From contig NC_047066.1 in NCBI RefSeq assembly GCF_902459465.1, positions 20,649,047-20,713,046 of the forward strand: a DNA stretch of 64,000 nt, written 5' to 3'. A model generated the notes under the pieces. It worked only from the letters and a program-made list of their open reading frames with translations. It was not told the origin of the DNA and did no database searches. This DNA comes from Asterias rubens. Lineage: Eukaryota > Echinodermata > Asteroidea > Forcipulatida > Asteriidae. Positions 21,801 to 34,430 of the stretch are shown here, one piece after another; the first letter of the stretch is position 1; each line of letters opens with the position of its first letter. The translations under genes were made by a program, and so were the position numbers.

Positions 21801-24800
21801 CGCCACAAAAACTCAGAATGTGTACATGCTTTTCACGAGTTGGTGTGTTTACTTTGACTTACATGGGTTATTAAATTTAATGGATAAAGAGTCAGCAGCC
21901 CCACTGGTTTTGTGCAGATCCAACTAAGAAAAGGAATAACATGGAGATAACAGGTGTGAGTTGTCAGAGTTAAAGGATGTTTTGTTCTTCGAAGTATTCA
22001 ATGGAAGTATGAACCTGGGCTTTACATTGATAAATTTAGAATAATCATTACATTATTAGTACTGCAATCGTTTTTGTAGCAAGCTTAGTTTTAAATCCAA
22101 CCTTTTTTTTATATTTTATTTTCTCCAAAGGGTGTTACTTTTAACATGAAGCCTGGTCAGATGGTGGCGTTAGTCGGGCCCTCTGGTGGTGGCAAATCAA
22201 CAATAGTTAATCTAATTGAGAGGTTCTATTTACCAGACTCCGGTCAAGTAAAGCTTGGTAAGTTTAACTTTTTACCGTAGAGTAATATGTAAGAACTAGA
22301 GGGCGCACTGGCCTATGTACGCGGCCCCGGCCACTTTCTAAGTTGATAAAACAGCATCTCACAGCGTGTGTTTGTGCGGCAATTTTGAAAGTTGACAAAA
22401 CAGCATCGCGTAGTGTTAAATAAACACAAATTCCAACGTGTACTTCATATTTAACGCGCAAGCAGAATGGTGCGCGTCGTTCTGCCTCGTTGGATATGGG
22501 ACACAGAAGCGCTATATTTTTCTGTATTTCACTCGCGCTTGTGTGATATCTCAAATAACCCAAAATTATTTTGATTTCCCTTGTGTTTGTTCATCTCGTA
22601 TTAACTTTAATCCACAATTTGCTCCTCTAGGTGGTGTTGACTTATGTGAGCTTGATCCATTGTGGTTCCGTGGTAAGATGTCTATGGTCAGCCAAGAGCC
22701 CTCACTCTTTGCTTGTTCAATCAAAGAGAACATTTCATATGGGAGAGATACAACAGATGAAGAGGTATGTCCACAATACTATGATTCAGCTGTAATGGGA
22801 GACTTTGGAACGCTAGGTGTCAAAAGACTTACGACTTACCAGGTAAATGACCATTGTTTACTTAGTTCTGGGCACGCGCCGTTACCGAGAACAATGGATT
22901 TTACCTGGTAAGTCTGCTGCCACCAAGCGTCTCAAAAGTCTCCCATTACATTCAGCTGCACTTGAAACCAGGGCATATAAAACTGTTGTACATAATTATA
23001 ATACACAACATTTATTAGGCGCTTAATACGGTCGTTTCTAAGTGCACATTCAGTATTTTCCTGCAAGGTATGTGGGACTACGTTTTGAAGTATGAGATCT
23101 ACTCCTTTTTAAAGCACCACGTAATGGTTTAGAAGGTGCTGTGGTGCTATATGCTGTCGATCAAACCAGTAATACTGGGGCGAACTCCTTCTCTTTTCCA
23201 AGTGCTCTGGGTTCTTTTATGTGGGTTACACACCACACAGGACCAACTACTTTACGACCCATCCCAAGGACGAAGCAATGGTTAAGTATCTTGCTTAAGG
23301 ACACAGGTGTCACGACTGGGATTTGAACCCACACTGCTGATTATAAACACCAGAGCTTGAGTCCGATGTTCTTAATTGCTAGGCCAATTGTTAGGCATGT
23401 AGATTGTGTTTACATTGTGATCTGCCTAGCTGCTTTAGCGCCCTCTGTTGATGGAGTGTGTGTTTTATTGTTCTGTTTATATGAAAAGTGTTTTATTGTT
23501 GTATGTTTTATTGTTTTATTAACTTTGTCTTGAATAGATTTTCAATGCAGCCAAGATGGCCAACGCCCATGATTTTATCATGTCATTTGAAGAAGGGTAC
23601 GAGACGATGGTTGGAGAGAGAGGGGTGCGTTTGTCCGGTGGACAGAAGCAGCGAGTTGCTATTGCCAGAGCTCTCATCATGGATCCTAAGATTCTACTCC
23701 TAGATGAGGTAAGTTGAAATCATTGGCTTAAAAGGGAACGAGGGACAAAGTCTTGTGGATAGCGGGCCCTTAAAGGGGGTGGATACTTTTTGTACGACAC
23801 AAAACATAAACACAGATATGCGCTAAACTAAAAGGGTTAAAAGATAATGATTGTACAAACCTTTTCTTACAATATTACTAGCTGAGGTGCTGTAGTTTTT
23901 GAGAAATTAGTAAAACAATTTCACAGAAATGTTTTCTCTCGACTTGGCGAGAGGAAAATTCTTTTTAGCATTTACAAAGTTAGAAGTGTGGTCTGAAAGA
24001 CACTTTACAGGATAAAAACATTTTTAAAAGTGAATTGTTTCAACTTTGAAGTTGAAGATATTGGCATTTTAATTCTTCCCAAATCATAATGTGTACTATT
24101 TTGTTATATTTGTTTGTTTAGGCGACCAGTGCCCTTGATGCAGAAAGTGAACATTTGGTACAAGAGGCTATTGATCGTGCTATGGTGGGCCGCACAGTCC
24201 TGATCATAGCGCATAGGCTCTCCACTGTCAGAGATGCATCCCAGGTGAGTAGAAGTAGATTTACTGAAATGTTTGGCAATATTTGGATCAATAATAAAGA
24301 TAATATTACCAGGTTCTTATATGGGGCGTTATCATACCCCTAGGATGATCAAAGCGCTCAGTATTTTGTCCTGCAAGATATATGTGGAGCTACATTTTGT
24401 TTAAGTATGATACCAATTCCTGTACAACACTTATGTTTTAGTGCATCAGGAACACTGAGCCAGCCCCTTCTCTTTACAATAAGTGTCCTTGGTTCTTAAT
24501 GTAACACACAGGACCTAGGCTTGGCGTCCCATCCGAAGAACGCAGCAATAAGGGTCAAGTGTCTCGCTTAATAATACATAAATTTGTAAAGGAGATATTT
24601 CTTCCAAACTTAGAGGCACAAAATGAATGTCGACAAGTCTTGAATTTCATCTTTGAGAGGGCAAGGCGATTTCCAATTATGCAAAGGGCACTTTCTTTAT
24701 GTCTATGAGAAACACTTAAAGAGGCATTTGAAGGGCGGGACCAGGGCAACAGAGGCCATGGTCTACACAATGTACGTGACATCCATGTAACTCCAGGTCT

Positions 24801-26711
24801 GGTAGAATGTTTCCTTTAAATTCAAATGATGAATATTAAAAACATGAGTCCAAAGTTTACTTCCTTTTCGTAACCTGAAACCACATCAGGTGTTTGGTAG
24901 AACTTTGTATGTCAACAACTTATTGTAAATAACAAAGATTAGAAACAGACAAAATTGATTATCAAAATTCATACCAGTGCCAATCCTCCAGAATCCATCA
25001 AAAATTCTGTCAAAAATGAGCATTTGAATGCCCGCAGAAACACAATTGCTTATTTTTATAGCTTTTAATTGAAATGAGCCCAATATGAACTTGCACAAAG
25101 TCCTTGACAAAATTCAAATCATGTTTTTTTTTTTTCTCTTTTGGCTAAAAAGTGACAAGGACTTTTCATTATTCAACAAGGAAAGAAGGGAAAAAAGAAG
25201 GGAAAACAGAGATAAGATTGAGAGGGTGCTCCAGTGTCAAGGACTCTTACTAAACGAAATTACAATTTGGAGCAAACTCAACAAGCAGGATAAAAATAGA
25301 CATATGAGAGTCAGGAGCTGCACTCTGGAACATGCAACCTGACAAAATTAACTAGTAACAGGACAACAATAATTAAAGAAGTAGGAAACACAGTTTAGGC
25401 AGAATTAAATAAATAAATAATACTTTAAGATATTAGTTTTGCATCGGGATAAAGAATACAATTCATTGTTACATTACCCCTAAAGCAATGTTATCAAACC
25501 CATACAAATTGCACTAATGACTTTATAGTTCTGAGATGGAGGCTAGATACCACTTATATCTGGTCAATTCTGGTTCATCCCAGTTTGTAAGTTAATTTGG
25601 ATGTTTATCATTGTCCAGTAGCTATTATTATCTTAACATGCACATTTGTTTTGTTACTGGGTCTCGTATCCTGTTTTCCTTTCACTTTCTCTTTTACCAG
25701 GTCTTGTTTTCTGAGAATGAAAACAGAATAAAAATAGAATTATATTACCTTGCAGACAATCCTGGTAATACAATGTCGTGAAATTTCAGGTTTTTCGCGA
25801 ACTTTTCTTTGAGCATTAACATTTTCTTGAAAGAGTTTAATCAGTCACCAAAGGGAGAGAAAAATAATCCACATTGTGTCAGAACAGTGTGTTGTATAAG
25901 TTCTGGTGATGCATCAGAGTTTATAAACAACTGGGAGAGTCAGGGTGTACCATCAGGAGGGACCCAGGGCCGCAAGATATTTTTCAGAATGTTCACTAAC
26001 ATCAACTCTTATCCGATAAATCAACCCCAAGGTTTTGTTTTAATCTGCCCCTTGATTGGCGGTTTGTACCCAACAGATCTCACTTTGGCCTTTAATTGTC
26101 ACAAGAGTTGACCTGCCTTTGTTCAATCCAAAACAATTTGCCCTTAACAGGCTTTTGCTGATCTTCTAAAACGAGGTCAAATTGCCATCTATCCGATACG
26201 TGGGGAGTAAAGGCGTGTGAGGTACATATATAGTGACCTGAGATTACAAAGAGATATGGCCATACTTTGAAAAGTTCAGACTAAAACATTTTTGAGACTG
26301 TGCGATGACTTGCTCAGGTTTCATCACTTTTTTAAGAATATATGAATAAGGTGCCTAGGTTCGGAACATCCCCAAGTATCCAAAAAGGGCCCAAATTGGA
26401 AAAAAGGTGCCCAAAAGGCTTTCATGCACCAATCTGACTGTTCCTACAACTGAGATGTCTCTAGTGTCTGACATCAAAGCATTATATGACTTCTCATTAT
26501 GGATTCTTTTTAGGTACTTGTCATAAGCCATGGTAAAATAGCCGAGAAGGGTACCCACCATGAGCTGGTAGATAAAGGCGGTATCTACAAGAAGCTTGTC
26601 CTAAGGCAGTTGAGTGCTGCAGCTGGTACAACTTCTGTCAACACCAAAACAGATGACATTTCTCTGCTTGATGAGGGAGAGGAAGACATTTTGATCAGTG
26701 GATTTGATTAA
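15845..26711 (+). CDS. ABCB-family half-transporter (ABCB9/ABCB10/TAP-like), 796 aa, 13 coding exons
   Basis: Exons: 15845-15947, 16638-17134, 17854-17968, 18491-18726, 19532-19667, 20033-20256, 21051-21147, 21502-21731, 22131-22257, 22631-22764, 23538-23708, 24122-24244, 26514-26711 (TAA). The joined frame is open (2,391 nt). Residues 1-200 form an extra N-terminal membrane region (TMD0-like) with a charged [11 protein letters not shown] linker. About 201-500 is a six-helix ABC membrane domain containing [13 protein letters not shown] and [12 protein letters not shown]. The nucleotide-binding domain has Walker [10 protein letters not shown] (562-570), Q-loop VSQEPSLF, signature LSGGQ (665-669), Walker B ILLLDE (E690), D-loop SALD and H-loop H721. 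All catalytic residues are present, so it should work as an ATP-driven exporter dimer in an organelle membrane. The core looks closest to ABCB10 from memory, while the N-terminal region is like ABCB9/TAP, so orthology is not settled. The exon starts with an AG acceptor; ATG 15845 is the first in frame. Confidence 0.93.
17089..17455 (+). repeat. 183-bp tandem duplication copying an exon end and its splice donor
   Basis: The 3' end of ABCB exon 2 (residues [15 protein letters not shown]), its donor CCG|GTAAGT at 17134 and following intron are repeated 183 bp downstream. The second copy has a donor-like CCG|GTACGT at 17317 and about 15% divergence. The downstream copy lacks its own acceptor and is probably non-coding. 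Confidence 0.85.
18134..18442 (+). mobile_element. Degenerate TTAA-MITE, ABCB intron
   Basis: Diverged copy of the family described at 19101-19478. TTAA lies at 18130-18133 and at 18443-18446. The centre is altered, but the phrases TTACTTGGTAACAAG, GCTCCCTCTGAAGTAAC and TTTATGCATACGCTGGGATA remain. Confidence 0.65.
18777..18905 (-). repeat. SINE-like fragment, copy 2
   Basis: Short copy of the tRNA-derived repeat of 3736-4075, including GGGATTCGACCCCACGCCCC and the ACCACTCGGCCATGACT tail (tRNA head on the minus strand). Lies in an ABCB intron. Confidence 0.6.
19101..19478 (-). mobile_element. TTAA-MITE, reference copy, 378 bp
   Basis: Flanked by TTAA (19097-19100 and 19479-19482). Terminal inverted repeat AGGCAGTGGACACTATTGG at the left and its reverse complement at the right. 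The centre holds its own palindrome, GATTTCGAGACCTCAG...CTGAGGTCTCGAAATC-like, near 19259-19303. Non-coding. TTAA duplications indicate mobilisation by a piggyBac-type transposase, but no such gene is in the window. Confidence 0.9.
20281..20645 (-). repeat. SINE-like repeat, copy 3 (near full length)
   Basis: Same family as 3736-4075 with an additional body segment (ACTCCTTTTACATAGCACCATG, GGTTCTTTCACGG-like), ending in CTCTTGACCACTAGGCCAC. ABCB intron. Confidence 0.65.
20650..20957 (-). repeat. SINE-like repeat, copy 4
   Basis: Directly follows copy 3 and resembles copy 1 more closely (ATTCCTTTAATC, CTCCCTGGGAAGTATACAGC, ATGACCAGGATTTGAACCC). ABCB intron. Confidence 0.65.
22783..22961. mobile_element. 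Fold-back element beside an ABCB splice donor
   Basis: The left arm (ATTCAGCTGTAATGGGAGAC onwards) pairs with the right arm ending TCCCATTACATTCAGCTGCA. Arms of about 70 bp with mismatches. It starts 18 bp after the donor of exon 22631-22764. Confidence 0.75.
22995..23387 (-). repeat. SINE-like repeat, copy 5
   Basis: Same body and tail as copy 3 (TGCAAGGTATGTGGGACTAC, ACTGGGATTTGAACCCACAC). ABCB intron. Confidence 0.65.
24315..24570 (-). repeat. SINE-like repeat, copy 6, lacking its tRNA-like end
   Basis: Begins with the ATCAAAGCGCTCAGTATTTT and TGCAAGATATATGTGGAGC phrases of the family and stops after GTGTCTCGCTTAA, before the B-box region. ABCB intron. Confidence 0.55.
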
Positions 26712-29640
26712 AGGTAGATTTGTTTATGTCTAGTTGGTGTTCCTTTTTTCAGTTGCTGGTACATTATAGGAAAGCTCCATTAAGGAAAAAGGTGGAACAA
26801 TAACGTCATTTTTGCTGGCAACTCCCACCTGTTATTTCCATGTTATCTGTTCAAAACAGTGGACTTAATTGGATCATGCACAAACCAGTAGGGCTGTTGA
26901 ATGCCTTGGGCAGATTAACTGCTCATCATATTTAGGTTTAAGACCTAAGTAATTCAATGTAAACACATCCACTCACTGAGAAGGATGTGCATACGTTCTG
27001 AGTCTTTTGCGGCCAAACTCGGAAATTCTTATTTGGAGCCTTCCCGTAATGTAGACAAACAGAGTTGTTTGTACTTTTGAACGCCAAAAATGTTGTTTTC
27101 ATGTCCTTTAAAAAGATTATTAACACATTTCACCTCATGTTACTATTGTTTAGAGCACCTAAGTTCAATTTAATTGTTGCACATTTTTTGGGTTAAATAT
27201 ACTAATACATTTTGAGTATTACGGACTCCATTTTTGCAGTTGCTTATGGAGTTGAACAATGAGTACTTTCATGCATAGTTGCTTTAGGGTCTTCGGTATG
27301 AAATGCGCTAGAAAGTTGAATGGTTTGGAATGATTGGTCAAGTAACTGTTGGCAAATGTTTATGGAAAGTAGGGGCATTTTATATTAAATGAAGAAAAAT
27401 ATATTTAAATGTATATTGATCCATGTTTAATAGATCATAGCATGGATCAGAATATTTGATTTTATACATTCTGCCATGATCCTATAATGTAATACTTTTC
27501 TGTGTATTATATATAGATTGATGTTTACAATTCAATAGGAATTTTGTACTTTTCATAGTGCAGTATTTTAATTCTAGAACTTAAGAAATGTTAAAATAAA
27601 CTAGTAGAGTTAGATAGACGGATCAATTACAGTGTGTGATGATACTATTGTCTTTCAAATCATCAAAAATAAAGTATATATTTTTACGAGTGTTTTTTAA
27701 ATAATTGCAAACATTAATATCCATATGGATGAGTAAATAAAATAATAAACTTGGTGTTTTACCACTACCTATATATCAGATTTGTAGAGATGGAAGATGA
27801 GAAAAACAATTGCGTTTGATCAAAGCAGGCCTCTGTCTAGACTGGGTGCTAATTTAAAACCCAGTCAATGTGGAACTGGAACTATAGCCACATGATAAAA
27901 TTGATAACTTTAACTTGCTCAAAACAAAGTAACACCCTATAACAATAATATGTGTAACATCTGAAAACAGCTTGCCGAGTATCAAGCCTATGTAGGTAAA
28001 CTGACTAACAAGATGTGTATTTAATTGTCTACGTAATAGGTTTTGACTGTGAAGTAAAACAAACAATAAACATTAAAGCCAAAAGTATGCCTAGGGTACG
28101 TTCAGACGTGGGGTTAAACTAGTCCTTAATCTAAAAGTGCTAAACTAACCCTGCGTGGGAACGCAATATTCTGGTCCGCGAGGGTTAATTTGACCCACTG
28201 AGCTGGGCTAAACTAAACCAAAAAAATTAGTGGACTAGCCTAACCATAGAGTTAACTTAGCCCAGGTTTTACGACCAACCCCCCGCTGCGAGGCCCAGTA
28301 AACCATCGTTGGAACGCATCTGAAACCACTCTATAATGCAGTCAAGTGAAACAGATCATGTTACGTCATACATTAAGTCTTTACGCTTCATCTTCAGTGG
28401 GGTATCTATCAGGGCCAGACCCAAGCTATGGTGATGTGAGCGGCAGGGTTTTGGTTCGAATCCCTACATTCCGTTCAGTCTTTACTCTTTGCACATAATT
28501 TGTTGAAATAAGCTATCCCTTTAATTATCCAGTGGCAGCGGTTTGTTTAAGAGTCCCAGTAAGTAAACCCTTTGTGGTCATTTAAATCCTTGAACATTTT
28601 GCAAACTGCGAAATCAATGGCGGAAGTGTACCAGGCCTACAAAGAAACAGGTAGATAAACACAATGTATCCAGGTCTTCACATCCTCCTAAAGTCAAAAG
28701 GACAGGATGTAACAAGTTACACAAGTTCAACAAATGAAAAGATTTCACTTTTATTCCTCAGTTTGCTTTGCTCTCCTTTTTTTCTACTTCACGTTTAGGC
28801 CTATTTCTAAGTTTGCAGTAAAACATTTCCTGTCAATATGTTGCTTTGTTGTGGTACACAGTTTGTGTTTTGAAAACCACATTGGGTATTAAAACCCTCA
28901 AGTGCGCAAGAATCCATTTGCCAATGCTTGTTTCAATATACTAGTAATATATTACGGACTATTAACTATTTGATAGCCAACTTACAGTCTTCTAGATGGT
29001 ATAGATATTGTATTTTGACTACTCCAGGGTGGACAAATGAGTATTTGCACGGGTTGGGTCCCTACTTACTAAATTAAAGAGTATAATCGGCGGTATACTC
29101 TGTATCTTTTACAGAGTATACTCGTGTACGGGTGTGAGGGGAATTCCCTGTGACAGCGGATTAGTCTATGTTGTGAAAAATCCAGCGGGTAAACGAGCTT
29201 GCCCTGGCTACTCAAATTAAATTTATGTTGCTCAAGCGTATGCTCTTAATACAGTTTGCATTTCATAGCTGTTCCTTTAAAAGGGCTGATGTCATTGTGA
29301 TTAATGATTTACAGGTTAATATTAGGTACATGGTAACGTATATCATTGACTAACATGATGGGCTACGAATAAAAAAATGGAATAACCTGAAAGTTGTTTG
29401 AAGTTTTTAGTTGGCATCCTTAGCTTTTCGTTAATTTAGAAACGAAACGTTTTTACATTCCTCTGTGTGTTGGCAAGACAAGTGCTCACTAATTAAATTG
29501 TGTCATTTCCTATGATATACAATAGAAACCACGATAACAAGCTTATCATGATAGACTGCTTCGCAAATACTTGGCAAATACTCGGAAAGCTGGTCTTTGT
29601 ACCACGGCATGTCTACTGGTTTGTTTTCGAAAACAATTAA

Positions 29641-30010
29641 AGACACTGGACACTACTGGTAATTGTCAAAGACCAGTCTTCTCACTCGGTTTATCTCAAC
29701 ATATACATAACATAACGAACCTGTGAAAATTTGAGCTCAATTGGTCGTGGAAGTTGCGAGATAATAATGAAAGAAAAAACAACCTTGTCACACGAAGTTG
29801 TGTGCTTTCAGATGCAAGTTGATTTCGAGACCTCAACTAATTCTGAGGTATCGAAGTCAAATTCGTGGAAAATTACTTCTTTCTCAAATACTTCAGAGGG
29901 AGCCGTTTCTCACAATGTGTTAACCTATCAACCTCTCCCCATTACTCGTTACCAAGTAAGGTTCTATGCTAATAATTTTTTTGAGTAATTACCAATAGTG
30001 TCCACTGCCT
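29641..30010 (+). mobile_element. TTAA-MITE, 370 bp
   Basis: Flanked by TTAA at 29637-29640 and 30011-30014. The left terminus reads AGACACTGGACACTACTGG (two changes from consensus). It is in the opposite orientation to 19101-19478. Confidence 0.88.
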
Positions 30011-30114
30011 TTAAGCTAAGAGATACTGCCCCAAACACATTTTCCCTATACGTAAATTGGAGCTTAGTTCACATAACACGTCTACTGCTTTGTTTTCGAA
30101 AAAAAAGATGAGGG

Positions 30115-30182
30115 GTTTCGGAACAGAGTAGTTTCGGAACATAGGTGTGTCGGAACATAGATGTGTCGGAACATAGGGCAGT
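30115..30182 (+). repeat. Short tandem repeat of TGTCGGAACATAG
   Basis: Four imperfect 15-18-bp units (TTTCGGAACAGAGTAG, TTTCGGAACATAGGTG, TGTCGGAACATAGATG, TGTCGGAACATAGGGC). Related phrases recur near 42600-42650. Confidence 0.7.
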
Positions 30183-30407
30183 CACACCTAGAGGACATTA
30201 CGTCAAACCAACCAACGTGGTTGTCAGATACTTCCGATTGACTCCCTCTACCGGAATGAAGTCACAGCCTCTCAAGGCCGAAACGTAGGAAGGTTTAGTA
30301 TTGTTGTAAGTTCAGTTATGGGACTGACGTAAGATGCAAAAAGTTTGTAAGCGCAAATACAAACGTCTTTGAAACTCAAATAGAGAGCAAGGTTGTTCAC
30401 CTTTTAA

Positions 30408-30700
30408 AGGCAGTGGACACTATTAGTATTAGTAATTACTCAAAATAGTCATTAGCATAAAACATTACTTGGTAACGAGTAATAGGGAGCTGTTGATCGT
30501 GAGAAACGGCTCTCTCTGAAGTAGCGTAGTTTTCGAGAAAGAAGTAATTTTCCACAAGTTTGATTTCGAGACCTCAGATTTAGAAATTGAGGTCTCGAAA
30601 TCAAGCATCTGAAAGCACACAACTTCGTGTGACAAGGGTGTTGTTTCTTTCATTATTATCTCGCAACTTCGAGGACCGATTGAGCTCAAATTTTCAGTAA
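30408..30700 (-). mobile_element. TTAA-MITE, right end truncated
   Basis: TTAA at 30404-30407 and an intact AGGCAGTGGACACTATTAG start. The family sequence ends near 30700 in the CTCAAATTTTCA phrase and the right terminus is missing. Confidence 0.8.
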
Positions 30701-33240
30701 CTTTCTGTGGGGGCATGACCTGTAATCTATTAAAAATACATTCTTGGTGACTTTACTGAACAAGAAGTTAAACTGACCCGTATATGGCACGTTTGGCTTC
30801 TCCTAAAAAGGGACTTTCAAGAAGTGTAATTAACTTTTTTTGCTCCTACATGTGGATAACAGTTGGTGTTATATTTGTATTACACATTTTATTTATTTAA
30901 AGGAATATACACCGTACGCTCGCTCTCCCACTGAGGTCACAATCGTGCCTCCAAAATGGCCGCTGCACTTTCTCTGTAAATCCATGGAGCAAATTGCTCC
31001 ATGGTAAATCGAACACACTTCTGTCCGTGCAGAACTATCTCCTACAGTGACTGACGTACCGGTTAATCCCCTTCCCAATGTAAACATGATGTGGCTCAAT
31101 TTGAGCAAATAAATTGAAGACTTCTTCAGTGAGCCATGTTCATTTCCTTTCTACATTTCTTTCCGTGAAAGCAATGCAAGTTAAATTCAAATATAACATA
31201 ATTAAGAAGGATGGGGCAGGTCAAAAATGAGATTGAACGTCCTGTGAATAACGGGCAGCCGAATATAACTGTCATGTTTAGGAACGTTTTTTTGTTTACA
31301 AGGGACTTGGTCATGATTGGAGAGCAAAGCGCCTGCATGTCTCCAGCACAGATCTAATCAAAGACAACGACAAAGACGAAAGAAGACAAATAAAAATTAC
31401 TAATGATTCATGTGAGATTGCTTTTTTTGCAGTTGTCTGTTAATGAGTTCCGCAGGGCCGGGCGGAGAATCCCTAGTCTATTTCACTGTTGTACATATAT
31501 ACAGGCTCGATGAAAATTCTTCTCAATGTTGTGATTCTAGAGCAGTGTTTAACCAACAAAACGACCGAGATTGGCCCCGGGTACACATAGAGGCAGTCCG
31601 AATCGTATACTTTGGCCGCAAAACGAAATATAAAGTTGACCGACATATCACTTTATGAAACACAATAATTTGAAAGAGTCCCATTTTTTGTGGAATTTCA
31701 CAGTAGAATCTGTTACATTAAGTAGTAGAGATATAAAGTACTCTTCTTGTTCGACCTTTTCATCTTGGCCTTTACCTTTCTTTGTAACTACACTCGTACG
31801 TCCTGTCGTCTGCTAGATCAATTATGAAATGTCGTTCTAGATTATATCTATGGCACTATTGGTTGATTAACCTTGACAGAGTTTTAGTGCAAAGGCTCAA
31901 TTTAGTTCCACCACTTTTATTTATTTCTATCATAGTTGCTGTTTTTTGTGTCGCTGTGAGGCAGTCCAGGTTGAAGCAAAAGTGTTCACGAAACGCGAAT
32001 TGTTGTTCACATTTTTTGTATTTTTTTAGTTGATTGTTTTCCTGAACTTTTTGTCACGCATTATCAAACAGCTGCCGCAACTTTTAATTAGTATTATCTT
32101 AGTTGTTTTGGGGTGGGGTGTTTGTTATCATGGAAAACGTTGGTAATAACTAAAAGTCACAGATTTACATAAAATTTACACGGTCTAATGATGATCATAT
32201 TAGAAAACACCCCTTGAAATGTTTCTGTCAAATATGTTATAATTATTTGATGAGAAATAAATAGTTTAATTTCGCGTTTGGAGTTGATTGCTCATCAGTA
32301 AACGTTTTATTAATTTTTGTTTCGAATCGATGTCATGCAAACTGTGTAGTCGGTTTTTCACTATTTTGAAATTGGAAATTTGAGAGCTTTAATGAATGTG
32401 TATTTGTAGATTATGTTCTTTTGAGAACACGTCTTGCTTTATATTTTACTAGTAGATTTGTGGAAATACAGGGATTTCTCAGTTCGGAAAATAACTGTTC
32501 TGCTTATCTACCTGGGCGGAAGGGGGAAATCGGCCGGGACTACTTTCACTTTAGTTGGTCGAGGGGAATTTTCATTAATCACTTCACTGTCGCGGATTGA
32601 GTTCTTAATTGGTCTAAACGAATGATATGGCACTATTAAGAGGAAATTACAGCGTTTACTTCCTATGATTAAATTTGTTTTTCTTCTGAAATTCAAAACA
32701 CTGTGGAATGTGACATCCTGTGTTCGCACCAGACTCAGACTATCGGCTCGTTGGTGGCATTATGATCACGCAGTTCACTAAGAAAACAAGTTGGCAAAAT
32801 GAACTTGTAAGAAAAGCATAATCATATTCATTTATTTATGTATTTGTTTGTTCATTTATTTATATATCATCGTTGTTATTATCACTATTGTAATAAACAA
32901 TACTTGTTTTATTTTACAGTAAATGAAGCAATTTACAGTTGGACAATCAAAAATTTAAAATAAGTGGGAATTTAAACTATTTAATTTAAAAAAAGATTAA
33001 AAACAGTCAATGGTGAAGTTTTTGTTGAGTTTTCAATAACAAAACAAAGTTCGTTTTGTCAGCGTTGTTGCGACGATGTTGTTTCGATTGTAGCCACATT
33101 ATTTTGAAGTGAAATGTTTTTCAAAATGCTTTATAACATCGAAAGCTGCTATACGCTTCTAACCAACAAGTTTCCATTGCCATTTCTTTTAAGAATGATA
33201 ACTTTCCTTTAATGACATATACCTGCCCTTTAAGGATAGA

Positions 33241-33490
33241 TTATTCAAGTTTCTCCTATGTGTCATCAAAAATTGAACCTTTTGTCATCTTATTAATAAT
33301 AGAATTTTCAAACGTGTTTCCCTAAAGTCATAAAGATAAAATATTAATTGATTCTTCAGTGATAAATTATTCAAATGTCTTCACTGTGTCATCAGATTTA
33401 ATCTTATATCACCTCGTTAATAATAGATTATTCGAATTTCATTCCTGTGTCGTCAAGATTGATTCTAATTGCAGTTTTATTCTTAATTAT
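33241..33490 (+). repeat. Degenerate tandem array, about 62-bp period
   Basis: Four units, each with an ATTATTCAAATTTC-like start and a GTGTCATCA-like middle, at 33241, about 33304, 33367 and 33428. AT-rich and non-coding. Confidence 0.6.
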
Positions 33491-34274
33491 CTTACTCTAT
33501 GGCATCCTTTGAATTATTTACAATGTCTGTTTTAGAGCACAGTTGTGTACTTTATTATTCATCTATTTTAATTATTTATTTTATACGAGGCTCGACTTCA
33601 AAAATCGCAAAGACAAGATGATAAGTTCATAAATTTAAACTGACTGGAACCATGTTTACAGAAACAAATAAAAATACTAAATGATTTGCCCTCTTAAAAT
33701 ATGGATTGTTTCTTTGTTTTATGAACATCAAACAGTTATATTTTCCATACAGCGAAAGCATGTATTATTTGACATCATTTACTTTGAGGCTAAAAATATC
33801 CCAACCATAAAATTATTTTAGTTTTCCTATCGTCCCCCCCTTGTCCATGTCTACAAAATGGTGCTTTTGATTCAAGAGTTTCAACTCAAATTTCGTTAGC
33901 AGTAAAATATCAACTTGAATTTCACAAATTTCACCATTATTGTATTATGTATTTACGACGCTCCAGAATTTAATATTGCAGTCCAATATGGATAATTAAA
34001 TGATGCTTCATCGTTTGAATAATCATTTACTGCCAGTTTGTCCAAACGAGGCAATGTCATGTCACAGCGGAAAACATTGTTATTGTCATTTAGTCAACGG
34101 TTAGAGTTTGATTTGTTTGCTGTCATTTCTTTTCATTTTTATTTTTTAGATACCTCGAGTTTTCAGAGTCCGGGTTGCATGAGTTCGTGTTTTGTGTTTA
34201 TTGTAAACAAATTTGAATAACTAGAATCTATATCCCAGTAAGTTATACAGAAAATATATTTAAAAACAAAAACA

Positions 34275-34430
34275 ATGAATGCATTTTGTTCGTGTATTGT
34301 CGCATGACATAATCACTCGGTAAAATCTGGTCTTTCCATTTTACTCGACTTTGCCTTGTGAAATGGGATAGTCCAGATTTCACATGCGAAAAAGGTTATC
34401 ACCTGCGACAATAGACTCAAATGCATTCAA
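34275..34430. mobile_element. Fold-back element
   Basis: TGAATGCATTTT near 34276 pairs with AAATGCATTCA near 34419, and TTGTCGCATGACATAAT pairs imperfectly with GGTTATCACCTGCGACAA. Long imperfect hairpin, arms about 70 bp. Confidence 0.65.
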
